Shown piece by piece: positions 1 through 6,447 of a stretch of 40,998 nucleotides of DNA. The notes below the pieces were generated by a model. It was given only the letters and a program-made list of their open reading frames with translations, did not search any database and was not told where the DNA came from. Position numbers and translations under genes: made by a program. Position 1 is the stretch's first letter; each line of letters opens with the position of its first letter. Source of the DNA: a virus; the IMG/VR virus record IMGVR_UViG_3300021559_000004, positions 1 through 40,998 of that record; one strand, 5' to 3'.

Positions 1-127
1 CGGCGAATCAGGCAGGATCCGCGCGATGAGGCTATAGCGATTCTGACGATTTGTAATTGGAGTGTTGCCCAGGCGTACCGAATCGTTGGACAGATGTTAG
101 ATCACGATGCGAAGGCGAACCAGCCAT
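1..127. repeat. Terminal direct repeat, left copy (circular junction)
   Basis: Bases 1-127 are identical to bases 40872-40998. The overlap length of 127 equals a common maximum assembler k-mer, so it most likely marks closure of a circular contig rather than a biological terminal repeat. The unique circle is then 40,871 bp. A coding frame runs through the join without interruption, which supports true circularity. Confidence 0.9.
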
Positions 128-192
128 TCTGGCGAGCTGTGAGCGAGTGCATCGACATAATCCGCGCCGGCAAAGAGGAGTGGACCGTATGA
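1..192 (+). CDS. Small membrane protein crossing the junction, C-terminal part
   Basis: Continuation of the frame that begins at 40731; codon 48 starts at base 1. This part is soluble and helical. Its stop (190-192) overlaps the ATG of the next gene at 189 (ATGA). Function unknown. Confidence 0.75.
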   Translation, partial: RRIRQDPRDEAIAILTICNWSVAQAYRIVGQMLDHDAKANQPFWRAVSECIDIIRAGKEEWTV

Positions 193-368
193 ACGGCGAA
201 GATTTTACAGCCGAGGAGTTGGCCCTATACGAAAAATGGCGCCGCTACGAGCTACTTGCAACGTTCATGCTGTCCCACGGACACCGAGACAGTTTTTTCT
301 ATGAACACGTTTCGCATGTCGCGACTATGTTGCTGATTTTGGACATTGTGCAGAAGCGGACACCATGA
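189..368 (+). CDS. 59-residue hypothetical protein
   Basis: Starts at the ATG overlapping the previous stop, and its own stop overlaps the start of the next gene, so it is translationally coupled on both sides. An acidic N-terminus is followed by a helical region with several His and aromatic residues and a hydrophobic stretch (about 45-54) too short to be a confident membrane span. No recognisable domain. Confidence 0.65.
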   Translation: MNGEDFTAEELALYEKWRRYELLATFMLSHGHRDSFFYEHVSHVATMLLILDIVQKRTP

Positions 369-562
369 CTCAGCATTTCACCAAAAACACGGTTGCCGCC
401 AGTTTCTATTGCAACAAATGCGGCCGGACGACAATGCACCGGATAGACGACGGCCGCAAAGGTCCCTGTCTCGAGTGCATCAAGCTACTCGATGACAAAC
501 ACAATGCGAAGGATCCTCAGGCAGATGCGAACCGTATTCAACAATCCAAGCTATTCGAGTGA
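365..562 (+). CDS. Zinc-binding mini-protein with C-terminal clamp-binding motif
   Basis: 65 residues. Two CxxC pairs (CNKC near residues 16-19 and CLEC near 35-38) with a His between them make a small zinc ribbon. The protein ends QSKLFE; QxxLF fits the pentapeptide by which bacterial proteins dock on the beta sliding clamp, and its position at the extreme C-terminus is typical. Two other genes nearby (1112-1420 and 1599-1949) end the same way. Role inferred: an accessory factor at the host replication fork. The start is the ATG in an ATGA overlap. Confidence 0.7.
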   Translation: MTQHFTKNTVAASFYCNKCGRTTMHRIDDGRKGPCLECIKLLDDKHNAKDPQADANRIQQSKLFE

Positions 563-800
563 GCCCAAAACGCCGCTTGACGTCCCATGCCGCGGATGCG
601 CCGCTCTACCTGGAGAAAAGTGCCGTTTGATTGCGAACCGGACCAGCGTACGCGCCGATATCCGAGCCGGCAAGGTCCCCGGCGTAATGGTTCGGAAAGA
701 TCTCAACTACTTCCACGACATGAGACGAAGAGATTTGAGACGCGCACAAATTGACTTTGCAAAATTGGAGGATTGGCGCCGACGCTATGCCCACCTTTAG
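492..800 (+). CDS. Phage zinc-finger-like protein (CxxC-GEKC)
   Basis: Up to 102 residues. The central segment PCRGCAALPGEKC resembles the small phage zinc-finger module usually written C-P-x-C-x(3-5)-G-x-x-C followed by basic residues. The rest is highly basic and helical. The start is uncertain: ATG 492 lies inside the previous gene, and ATG 525 would give 91 residues; neither has an ideal ribosome-binding site. The C-terminal 14 bp overlap the next gene. Probably nucleic-acid binding. Confidence 0.55.
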   Translation: MTNTMRRILRQMRTVFNNPSYSSEPKTPLDVPCRGCAALPGEKCRLIANRTSVRADIRAGKVPGVMVRKDLNYFHDMRRRDLRRAQIDFAKLEDWRRRYAHL

Positions 801-1110
801 AGCGGGAACGCACATAAATACAGACTTCGCCAGAGCCGCCGGCCGCTACAAGCGGATCCGGATCAGCGCCGGCAAGCACCGCGGGGAATACGTCGACAAG
901 CTGATACTCGAGGCCAAGCTAGGCCGGCCCCTGGCGCCAGGCATGACCGTCGAGCATCAGAACGGCGACACGTTCGATTTTGGCGTTTGCGGATCAAATT
1001 TGATCGAAGTTACCAAGCCGGAAAATTCCAAGCGCCGCGCCCAACGCCGGCGAGATCCGAAAACCTATTACGAACAGAATCCCGGCGCCGTCCCGCCGGC
1101 GAGTGCCTGA
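787..1110 (+). CDS. HNH endonuclease
   Basis: 107 residues from ATG 787. The core reads YVDKLILEAKLGRPL, then VEHQNGD (His57, Asn59), then NLIEVT and an Asn/Lys-rich end. This is the usual order of the short phage HNH homing-type nucleases (beta-beta-alpha metal fold that cleaves DNA). A GGAGG lies at 767-771, somewhat far from the ATG. Such proteins may be free-standing homing nucleases or take part in DNA processing; nothing here distinguishes these. Confidence 0.8.
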   Translation: MPTFRAGTHINTDFARAAGRYKRIRISAGKHRGEYVDKLILEAKLGRPLAPGMTVEHQNGDTFDFGVCGSNLIEVTKPENSKRRAQRRRDPKTYYEQNPGAVPPASA

Positions 1111-1111
1111 T

Positions 1112-1420
1112 ATGTGCCAAAAGATCAAACTCCCCGGCGGTGGTATCGCGATCGTTTGCGGAGGCCCGAAGTTTCACGAGTTGGCGCCCGACCTATTCAT
1201 TTGTAAACAGTGCGGCAAGCCGGCCGCTTTCCTCTGTGATTGGAAAATGCCGACGATCACCATAAGCGGATTGAGCCTTGTATCCGGCACGTGTGACGCG
1301 CCGATGTGCCCCGAGCATGCGTTACAGGTCGGACCGAAAAAACACCTGTGTAGCGAGCACCAGGCTGCATGGGAGATCTGGAAACAGAAGCACAACAGAC
1401 AAGGGAGCCTATTCGCATGA
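1112..1420 (+). CDS. Cys-rich multi-zinc protein with C-terminal clamp-binding motif
   Basis: 102 residues from ATG 1112; an in-frame GTG at 1103 is possible. It holds a CxxC knuckle (CKQC), a lone Cys, a C-x4-C pair and a terminal C-x2-H, about eight metal ligands, like B-box or FYVE-type cross-braced fingers but not assignable to either. The C-terminus ends QGSLFA, a second QxxLF clamp-binding candidate. It is followed directly by a coupled gene. Confidence 0.65.
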   Translation: MCQKIKLPGGGIAIVCGGPKFHELAPDLFICKQCGKPAAFLCDWKMPTITISGLSLVSGTCDAPMCPEHALQVGPKKHLCSEHQAAWEIWKQKHNRQGSLFA

Positions 1421-1602
1421 ACCGACCGCCGCGGACGTACAGAGAAGCCTTCGAATGGTTGCTTACTGAGCTCGAGCGGATCCAATTAGAACTCAAGTAC
1501 GAAAACGATTGGAGGTACAAGTTAACCCAACTGGCCAGAAAGATGGCCGAAAACATTGAACTGGCCGAGAACGTCGAGAGGCACAAGCACAAGCAGAAAT
1601 GA
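1417..1602 (+). CDS. 61-residue helical protein
   Basis: The ATG overlaps the previous stop (ATGA). Almost the whole protein is predicted helix with heptad-like Leu/Ile spacing (about 15-50), ending in a His/Lys-rich tail. Probably a small coiled-coil partner protein. No family recognised. Confidence 0.65.
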   Translation: MNRPPRTYREAFEWLLTELERIQLELKYENDWRYKLTQLARKMAENIELAENVERHKHKQK

Positions 1603-1949
1603 CCCTCATGATGCAAAAGATTGGCCAGGACGCCGCGCGCCGTTGTGACGCGAGATGCTATCACGGCAAATCGAAGGCGTGTCGCTGCATCTGTGGCGGA
1701 AAGAACCACGGCGCCGGCCTGCAGAAAGCTTTGAACAACGTTCGAGACTATTTTGCCCCGCGACTCGAGGATGCGGCGAAACACGCATATTCGGATGCCA
1801 CCACACCGGGATTCTTTCAAATCCCGTTTGAGATCCCTAAGCGGATCCGCGAGCTGGCCAGCTTGCGCCGGCGCCGTGATCGCGAGCGATTGAATCAGCG
1901 TGAGCTATTCCGGCGGCCGTTGCCGGCACAAAAGGAGTTGTTCTCGTGA
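1599..1949 (+). CDS. Phage Cys/His-rich protein (CxCICGGxNHG family) with clamp-binding tail
   Basis: 116 residues, ATGA-coupled at its start. The segment CYHGKSKACRCICGGKNHG matches a motif I know from hypothetical proteins of many phages and plasmids; it looks like a metal site but has no known function. A long basic helical middle follows. The protein ends QKELFS, the third QxxLF C-terminus in this operon, and there is an internal NQRELF shortly before it. Confidence 0.7.
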   Translation: MTLMMQKIGQDAARRCDARCYHGKSKACRCICGGKNHGAGLQKALNNVRDYFAPRLEDAAKHAYSDATTPGFFQIPFEIPKRIRELASLRRRRDRERLNQRELFRRPLPAQKELFS

Positions 1950-2455
1950 GAATGGGAATCGGAGGTCATCACAGACCAAAAGGACTTTTCGATACCTGGC
2001 TAACAGGCCGTGAAATTTTGCGAGAATTAGGCACTTTTGATCTTGACCCATGCGCAGCGCCCGAGCCGCGCCCGTGGGTAACCGCCAGACAGCATATTGT
2101 TTTGCCTGAAAACGGACTCGAGGCCGACTGGACCGGCAAACGAGTCTGGCTCAATCCGCCATATCATCGCGACGTCATCACATTTTGGCTCGAGAAGATG
2201 GCGCGCAATTGTTCCGGTATCAGCCTAGTTTTCGCAAGAACGGAAACCGATGCTTGGCAACGTTGGATTTGGCCATTCGCGACGGCCGTGCTTTTCATCC
2301 GTGGCCGCCTCAACTTTTATCTTCCGGATGGAACTAGGTCCGGTCACAACAGCGGTGCTCCGTCAGCGCTGATTGCTTACTCATTGGAAGATGCGAAGAT
2401 TTTACGCGCCAGTAGCATACGCGGTGCACTAGTCGAGAACGTCAGTTTGCAGTGA
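1946..2455 (+). CDS. dam: Phage DNA N6-adenine methyltransferase (Dam type)
   Basis: 169 residues. GTG 1946 is preceded by AAGGAG at 8 bp and overlaps the previous stop (GTGA). FDLDPCA near residues 31-37 and LNPPY (69-73) are the SAM-binding and catalytic (DPPY-type) motifs of the phage DNA N-6-adenine-methyltransferase family. The product would methylate adenine in DNA, most often in GATC, protecting viral DNA from host restriction or marking it. GATC-containing hexamers are conspicuously frequent in this genome. The sequence specificity is inferred from the family only. Confidence 0.85.
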   Translation: MRMGIGGHHRPKGLFDTWLTGREILRELGTFDLDPCAAPEPRPWVTARQHIVLPENGLEADWTGKRVWLNPPYHRDVITFWLEKMARNCSGISLVFARTETDAWQRWIWPFATAVLFIRGRLNFYLPDGTRSGHNSGAPSALIAYSLEDAKILRASSIRGALVENVSLQ

Positions 2456-2468
2456 TAGATTCGGAGGC

Positions 2469-3041
2469 ATGCGAGCGTTGATCTACGCCAGGGTGTCGAC
2501 AACCGACAAGGAACAAGATCCGCGGCCGCAACTCCGCGAGATGACCGAATTTTGCGGTTTCAGACGTTGGTCTGTTGCTCTCGAGGAAGTAGATCAGATC
2601 TCGAGCGCCGAGGAACGCCCAGGTTGGAAACGGATCCTGGCGGCCGCTCGGGCTCGCAAAGGTGACGTTGTGCTGTGCCGGCATTTCGACCGCATAGCCA
2701 GAAGCACGAAAGAGCTGCTCGAGCTGCTAGACGAATTCCGCGCGCTAGGCATTGACTTCATCAGCCTGAATCAGCAAGTGGACACAACCACGCCCCACGG
2801 CAAACTGATGTTCACCATCATCGCCGCGGTTGCGGAGTTTGAGCGCGCCATGACTCGCGAGAGAGTGAAGCTAGGACTTGCGGACGCCAGGCGCCGCGGA
2901 CAGAGGTTAGGACGGCCGCGCGTCGACGCCGACGTCGAGAAGATCCGTATGCTGTGGCAATCCGGCGTCACTGGCAACGAGATCGCCAGGCAGATGAACA
3001 TTTCCCCGTCCAGTGTGCGGAGGATCTTAAAACGACTCTAA
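2469..3041 (+). CDS. Small serine recombinase (resolvase/invertase family)
   Basis: 190 residues, ATG with GGAGG at good spacing. The start LIYARVS places the catalytic serine at residue 10. RHFDRIARS is the conserved DRxxRS element, and the segment PHGKLMFTIIAAVAEFER leads into the long E helix. A C-terminal helix-turn-helix (about 148-190) ends LRRILKRL-like. The length and order match Hin/Gin/Tn3 resolvase types, which invert or resolve DNA between short sites. Possible roles are dimer resolution of the circle or switching of a segment; no inverted pair of sites was found by eye. Confidence 0.88.
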   Translation: MRALIYARVSTTDKEQDPRPQLREMTEFCGFRRWSVALEEVDQISSAEERPGWKRILAAARARKGDVVLCRHFDRIARSTKELLELLDEFRALGIDFISLNQQVDTTTPHGKLMFTIIAAVAEFERAMTRERVKLGLADARRRGQRLGRPRVDADVEKIRMLWQSGVTGNEIARQMNISPSSVRRILKRL

Positions 3042-3152
3042 TGCGCCAAAAACCCTGTCTTCACGTTGTCGCTAAGTGACTGAAAACAGGCCGCCCTTTT
3101 TTTCGGGTTTACTGGCACCAAAATCACTTGTTTTTGGAGCGGAGGCAACAAA

Positions 3153-3425
3153 ATGTCGGGAGGATCTTGGGATTACGCATTTACGACGTTTCATGGAGTT
3201 GCTGACCGACTCGCGCTAGACCAGGATCCGTTGCGTGTCGCACTTGGCGCACAGATCAAAAAAATTGCCCTGGCAATGCAAGCGATCGAATGCGCCGACT
3301 CAGGCGATAGTTCCAAAGCGAACGAAGTACTCCCCATAAAAGAAGCGTTGAAGCTGCGCACCCACATCGCGAAGGACATCGCCGCAAAACTGAGACTCGC
3401 GGCCGATACCCTCGAGAAAGAATGA
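3153..3425 (+). CDS. SGGSWDY-family hypothetical protein
   Basis: 90 residues with a good GGAGG before the ATG. The opening MSGGSWDYAF is the hallmark of a small protein found in many phages and plasmids, with a helical body and a conserved I-E-x-x-D-S-G-D-like segment, here IECADSGDSS. The function is not known. It follows a 110-bp gap that contains a T-rich tract and a short CCAAAA/TTTTGG hairpin, so a new transcript may start here. Confidence 0.75.
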   Translation: MSGGSWDYAFTTFHGVADRLALDQDPLRVALGAQIKKIALAMQAIECADSGDSSKANEVLPIKEALKLRTHIAKDIAAKLRLAADTLEKE

Positions 3426-3451
3426 TTCGCCCCCGAGAGGAGCACCCCAAC

Positions 3452-3637
3452 ATGATTGTCCGCATCAGCGTCCACATCACCGCCGAACCAAAAGACAGCG
3501 CCCACGGGAACTATGGATCCATGAATTTTGATGAAGAAGCAACATTGCCATCCGGCAACTTCGATCTAGTTTCTAAGGTATTCACGCGCTGCCATGATCT
3601 TTTAGACGTCTTGCGCCGCGAACATCCCCGCAGATGA
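3452..3637 (+). CDS. 61-residue hypothetical protein
   Basis: ATG 3452 is chosen because GAGAGGAG lies 9 bp upstream. An earlier ATG at 3422 in an ATGA overlap would add ten residues. The sequence is mixed alpha/beta with no motif. It is coupled to the next gene by ATGA. Confidence 0.6.
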   Translation: MIVRISVHITAEPKDSAHGNYGSMNFDEEATLPSGNFDLVSKVFTRCHDLLDVLRREHPRR

Positions 3638-3858
3638 GACGCCCGCTAATGAGACGCCTGAAACTGCGCGTTACCCTAAATTCGGATGCCGTCACCGTCA
3701 TGGAACGGTTGGCCCTTGTGCCGTGGGAGACACGCGCCGAACTTGCAAAGCAGACCGGTCTTTCCCGCATTCGAGTGAACCTGGCACTATCGAAGCTCGA
3801 ACATCTTGGACTCGTTGAAACCTTCGCGAAAATAAAGACGCCAACGGGAAAGCAATGA
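3634..3858 (+). CDS. Winged-helix DNA-binding regulator
   Basis: 74 residues, ATGA-coupled. The stretch ETRAELAKQTGLSRIRVNLALSKL (split here only for description) is a helix-turn-helix with the A-x3-G-L-S signature, followed by a wing (LVETFAKIKTPTGK). It resembles the MarR or IclR N-terminal module. It likely binds an operator in this genome or modulates host transcription. No effector domain is present. Confidence 0.7.
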   Translation: MRRPLMRRLKLRVTLNSDAVTVMERLALVPWETRAELAKQTGLSRIRVNLALSKLEHLGLVETFAKIKTPTGKQ

Positions 3859-4058
3859 TCGATCACATCCGATTCGTTGTGCTCGCCTGGCGCGGTTACC
3901 GGAACGCGATGAAAACCGGCCGGCCGTTCTACGGCGCCATCGTTTCGCATGGCGTCCCACAAACATGCTTTTACGTCGCGACTGGCCGCGAAGCCTGGCG
4001 CGTGAGTCAAACAGCAATCGAACAATGGAAGGAGAAAACATCATGGCCAGGCCGATAG
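3855..4058 (+). CDS. 67-residue hypothetical protein
   Basis: ATGA-coupled at the start; its last 16 bp overlap the next gene. Basic and aromatic, with no metal or membrane motif. Not recognised. Confidence 0.55.
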   Translation: MIDHIRFVVLAWRGYRNAMKTGRPFYGAIVSHGVPQTCFYVATGREAWRVSQTAIEQWKEKTSWPGR

Positions 4059-4231
4059 TCTGTGACCGCTGCGGAGTTAAGCAAACCAAAGAAGAACAAA
4101 CCGGCCGCGTTGCAAATGATTGGACCAGCGTCCAAGTCAACGGCAATCCCGAAATCTATGATCTCTGTGCGGCCTGTTCACCACTCCTTTGGCCGTTACT
4201 CGAGCCGCCGGATCCGGAGCCAGCCGCATGA
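4043..4231 (+). CDS. Zinc-ribbon mini-protein
   Basis: 62 residues. ATG 4043 has AAGGAG 8 bp upstream. Two CxxC pairs (CDRC near residues 8-11 and CAAC near 45-48) form a zinc ribbon, and the C-terminus is Pro/acidic. Probably a nucleic-acid or protein adaptor, one of about a dozen such Cys-rich mini-proteins in the plus-strand operon. Confidence 0.65.
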   Translation: MARPIVCDRCGVKQTKEEQTGRVANDWTSVQVNGNPEIYDLCAACSPLLWPLLEPPDPEPAA

Positions 4232-4590
4232 GCGAAACAATCGAAGGCCGCGCCTATCTCTACAACTTCGATTTCCTGAAGTTTCGCGATCGAGCCGAGG
4301 AGACTATCAGGCCTGTCAACGTTTTCCACTGTCAAGGTGTTTGCTGGAAGTTTCGTTACAGCGGATGGATCCACCTTTATATCAATGGCCGATTGATCAT
4401 CAGTCTTTCGACCGATCACTTTCCAAACTCGGCATCCGAAGTGAATGCGTTTCCCCTGGCGATGCCGTTGAGAATGAATGTCGATGACGCCGTGTGCGTC
4501 GAAGTGATGGACATTCAACCGCGTTGGTTCCGTTGGTTTCGCCCCAACACCGCATACGTCACGCTCGAAGGTTTAGAAGAATGTCCCTAG
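4228..4590 (+). CDS. 120-residue hypothetical protein
   Basis: ATGA-coupled at 4228. Rich in alternating hydrophobic and aromatic residues, predicted mostly beta, with two Cys residues in CQGVC. No recognisable family. It overlaps the following gene by 10 bp. Confidence 0.55.
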   Translation: MSETIEGRAYLYNFDFLKFRDRAEETIRPVNVFHCQGVCWKFRYSGWIHLYINGRLIISLSTDHFPNSASEVNAFPLAMPLRMNVDDAVCVEVMDIQPRWFRWFRPNTAYVTLEGLEECP

Positions 4591-4871
4591 TCATTTTGCA
4601 AAAGCCGCCCCGCGGCGAACCGTGCAACAGATGTGGCGTTTGTTGCACTCGCGAATTGTGCGCCATCGCTATGGGAATCTTTCGACCTGGCGCCGGCGAC
4701 TGGTATCCCCACTCAGATGAGTGGGCCGGACCCTGCCCCGCCCTCGAGCCGGCGGAGAACGGGCAAACGGCATGCGGAGTTTTCGCCCATCCGGAGCGGT
4801 ACATCATTGCGGACAAGGAAACAATCGCAGAGCGGTTGACGATCGGCCGCGGATGCCTGGCGCCGGACTAG
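4581..4871 (+). CDS. YkgJ-like Cys-cluster protein
   Basis: 96 residues from ATG 4581. The N-terminal PCNRCGVCC (C15, C18, C21, C22) is the defining Cys cluster of the YkgJ/UPF0153 putative zinc- or iron-chelating family, followed by further Cys residues including the pair in GPCPAL and CGVF. The family's biochemical function is unclear; an Fe-S or zinc centre is suspected. Last gene of this coupled run, before a promoter at about 4885. Confidence 0.7.
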   Translation: MSLVILQKPPRGEPCNRCGVCCTRELCAIAMGIFRPGAGDWYPHSDEWAGPCPALEPAENGQTACGVFAHPERYIIADKETIAERLTIGRGCLAPD

Positions 4872-4884
4872 CACCACGGTACTA

Positions 4885-4913
4885 TTGACCACTCGCCGCG
4901 CGGCCGTTAGAGT
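4885..4913 (+). promoter_or_regulatory. Sigma70-type promoter of the secreted-protein gene
   Basis: TTGACC (4885-4890), a 17-bp spacer, then TAGAGT (4908-4913). The predicted transcript starts near 4920, just before the GGGGAGG ribosome site and ATG 4938. The spacing is ideal and the hexamers are good, so this gene can be expressed on its own. Confidence 0.6.
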
Positions 4914-4937
4914 TGTGCGCGTCCCCGGGGAGGAACA

Positions 4938-5690
4938 ATGAAAAGAAAACTCTTTTCGCTAGCGATCGCACTTTTCGTTTGCGCTCTCGAGTGCCGTGCT
5001 GAGTTACCACGAGACGCAAAAATGTATATCGAGCCTTTCGATCAGTTCGATACTTATCTAGGCGCCGCATTTTCGAAAAAACACGTGCCAGTCGTTTTGG
5101 TGAGCACCGCGGACCAGGCGGATTTGCAACTTTCCATCCTGAGTGATGGGGAGCTGATCACGGGAGTGCGCGTAGAAGGTCACGAAAAAGAGATTCTTTG
5201 GACGTACCTATTTCCAAAACCCGTACGATCAGAAATGAAATCCGCCGAGAAATGCGCTGGCCAGCTAAAGCATCAGTTCCCTTTGTCTCCCGACGAACTC
5301 GCGCGTCGCGAACAACACCGAGCCGCCGCGGCCGCCGCATCGCAAGCAAGTGCCGAACCGCAAACGATCTGTAACGGCAATTTCCCCATTCGCGCGGGAA
5401 GCTATTTATATTTTCCGTTTCAAATTGATGGCCCACAGACTGTCCGCGGAAGTTTCGAGGTTGCCGGCGGATCCGGAAACGATATTCAGGTAGTTGTCGG
5501 TCCGCGCTCTGAGGTCCTGAATTGGTTGAACGGTCACGGTGGAAACATCAGCTATGCATCCGACAAACTCACATCGGGGAATCTCAATGTCGCATTGACG
5601 GACCCGGGCGACTATCTGCTGGCGTTCAGCAATAGATTTTCGGTTGTATCGGCTAAGAGCGTGTCCGCAAACGTGCAACTAGCGCCCTAG
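4938..5690 (+). CDS. Secreted protein with C-terminal GOLD-like beta-sandwich domain
   Basis: 250 residues; GGGGAGG precedes the ATG. A classical signal peptide (KRK, then a hydrophobic core, ending near residue 21) is followed by an unassigned alpha/beta region. A Gln/Ala-rich linker (about 122-137) leads to a beta-rich C-terminus of the kind found in emp24/GOLD-like extracytoplasmic domains (about 145-250). It has its own promoter and converges on the late operon. The stop shares a CTAG with that of the opposite gene at 5687. Not an obvious virion or replication protein, so it may be a cargo gene altering the host envelope; that role is inference. Confidence 0.7.
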   Translation: MKRKLFSLAIALFVCALECRAELPRDAKMYIEPFDQFDTYLGAAFSKKHVPVVLVSTADQADLQLSILSDGELITGVRVEGHEKEILWTYLFPKPVRSEMKSAEKCAGQLKHQFPLSPDELARREQHRAAAAAASQASAEPQTICNGNFPIRAGSYLYFPFQIDGPQTVRGSFEVAGGSGNDIQVVVGPRSEVLNWLNGHGGNISYASDKLTSGNLNVALTDPGDYLLAFSNRFSVVSAKSVSANVQLAP

Positions 5691-6271
5691 CGATTCATCA
5701 GCCAGGCGATCGCAGCCACGCCGGCGATCACTCCCACAACAACAACGCCGGCGGACACCGGCGTAACGTTCGCCTCGAGACTGGCCGCGGAGAGATCCGG
5801 AAACCAGGAAGAAGTATCCACACCTGGCACGAGTGCCGGCGCCGTCGACGGTGGCGGTGGAGGCGACGGTGCAGAGTATCCGCCGGCGAGGCCTAAGACT
5901 TTCGAGACATAGCCCATGACGGACGTGGGAATCGATGCCCCCGAGCTCACATTGCCCGGGCCCCAATTGTAGGCCGCGAGTGCATCCGACCAATTCCCGA
6001 ACTTGTCATAAAGATCTTTCAGGAACGTGATCCCGCCCTTGATGTTGCCGGATAGATCCGTCGGATCCACACCCAGGCCGGCGGCCGTCGCCGGCATGAG
6101 CTGAAAGACTCCGAGAGCGCCTTTCGGACTCGTGACAACGTTGCCGTTGGGAAGCCATTGCGAGATCCCGCTTTCAGTTTGAGCAACTCCAAGCGCAATT
6201 TCCGGAGGAACGCCCTGCGCGGCCGCTTCCGCGGTGATCAGATCTCGCAAATTGACGTCACCAAGAGCCAT
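5687..6271 (-). CDS. Tail-anchored lytic transglycosylase (SLT domain)
   Basis: 194 residues. The SLT fold is clear: AQTESG with catalytic Glu33, GALGVFQLMPATA (about 51-63) and ALAAYNWGPG (about 97-106). It cleaves the MurNAc-GlcNAc bond of peptidoglycan. A Pro-rich linker leads to a C-terminal membrane span (about 172-190) ending in NR, so the enzyme is tail-anchored like several other proteins of this block. It is the last gene of the late operon and probably opens the cell wall for DNA entry or cell exit. The ribosome site is weak. Confidence 0.88.
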   Translation of the reverse strand: MALGDVNLRDLITAEAAAQGVPPEIALGVAQTESGISQWLPNGNVVTSPKGALGVFQLMPATAAGLGVDPTDLSGNIKGGITFLKDLYDKFGNWSDALAAYNWGPGNVSSGASIPTSVMGYVSKVLGLAGGYSAPSPPPPPSTAPALVPGVDTSSWFPDLSAASLEANVTPVSAGVVVVGVIAGVAAIAWLMNR

Positions 6272-6300
6272 GTCAATTTATCTGGTGTAGAATTCCACGC

Positions 6301-6447
6301 ATGCAATGGTGGCATGTTCTCATAGCTTGTTTCATGTTCGGCTGGTGGATCTACTGGATCTTCGTCGCCGATGAGAAGCCGCCGAAACTTCCGCCTGGCG
6401 AATACCGCATTGACAACTCCAACGACGATGACACATTGACTCCCTAG
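6301..6447 (+). CDS. 48-residue membrane protein, holin-like candidate
   Basis: A plus-strand gene inside the minus-strand late block. The N-terminal half is a Trp-rich membrane span (about residues 3-22), followed by a Pro-rich and then acidic cytoplasmic or periplasmic tail. Its stop shares a CTAG palindrome (6444-6447) with the stop of the opposite spike gene, as at 5687 and 15623, which argues that it is real. Its start lies 29 bp from the divergent transglycosylase start. A small membrane protein beside a wall hydrolase could be a holin or spanin-like factor; this is inference. Confidence 0.55.
   Translation: MQWWHVLIACFMFGWWIYWIFVADEKPPKLPPGEYRIDNSNDDDTLTP

Noticed and set aside
3042-3152. 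Terminator after the serine recombinase
   Set aside because: There is a T-tract at about 3099 but no stable stem directly before it.
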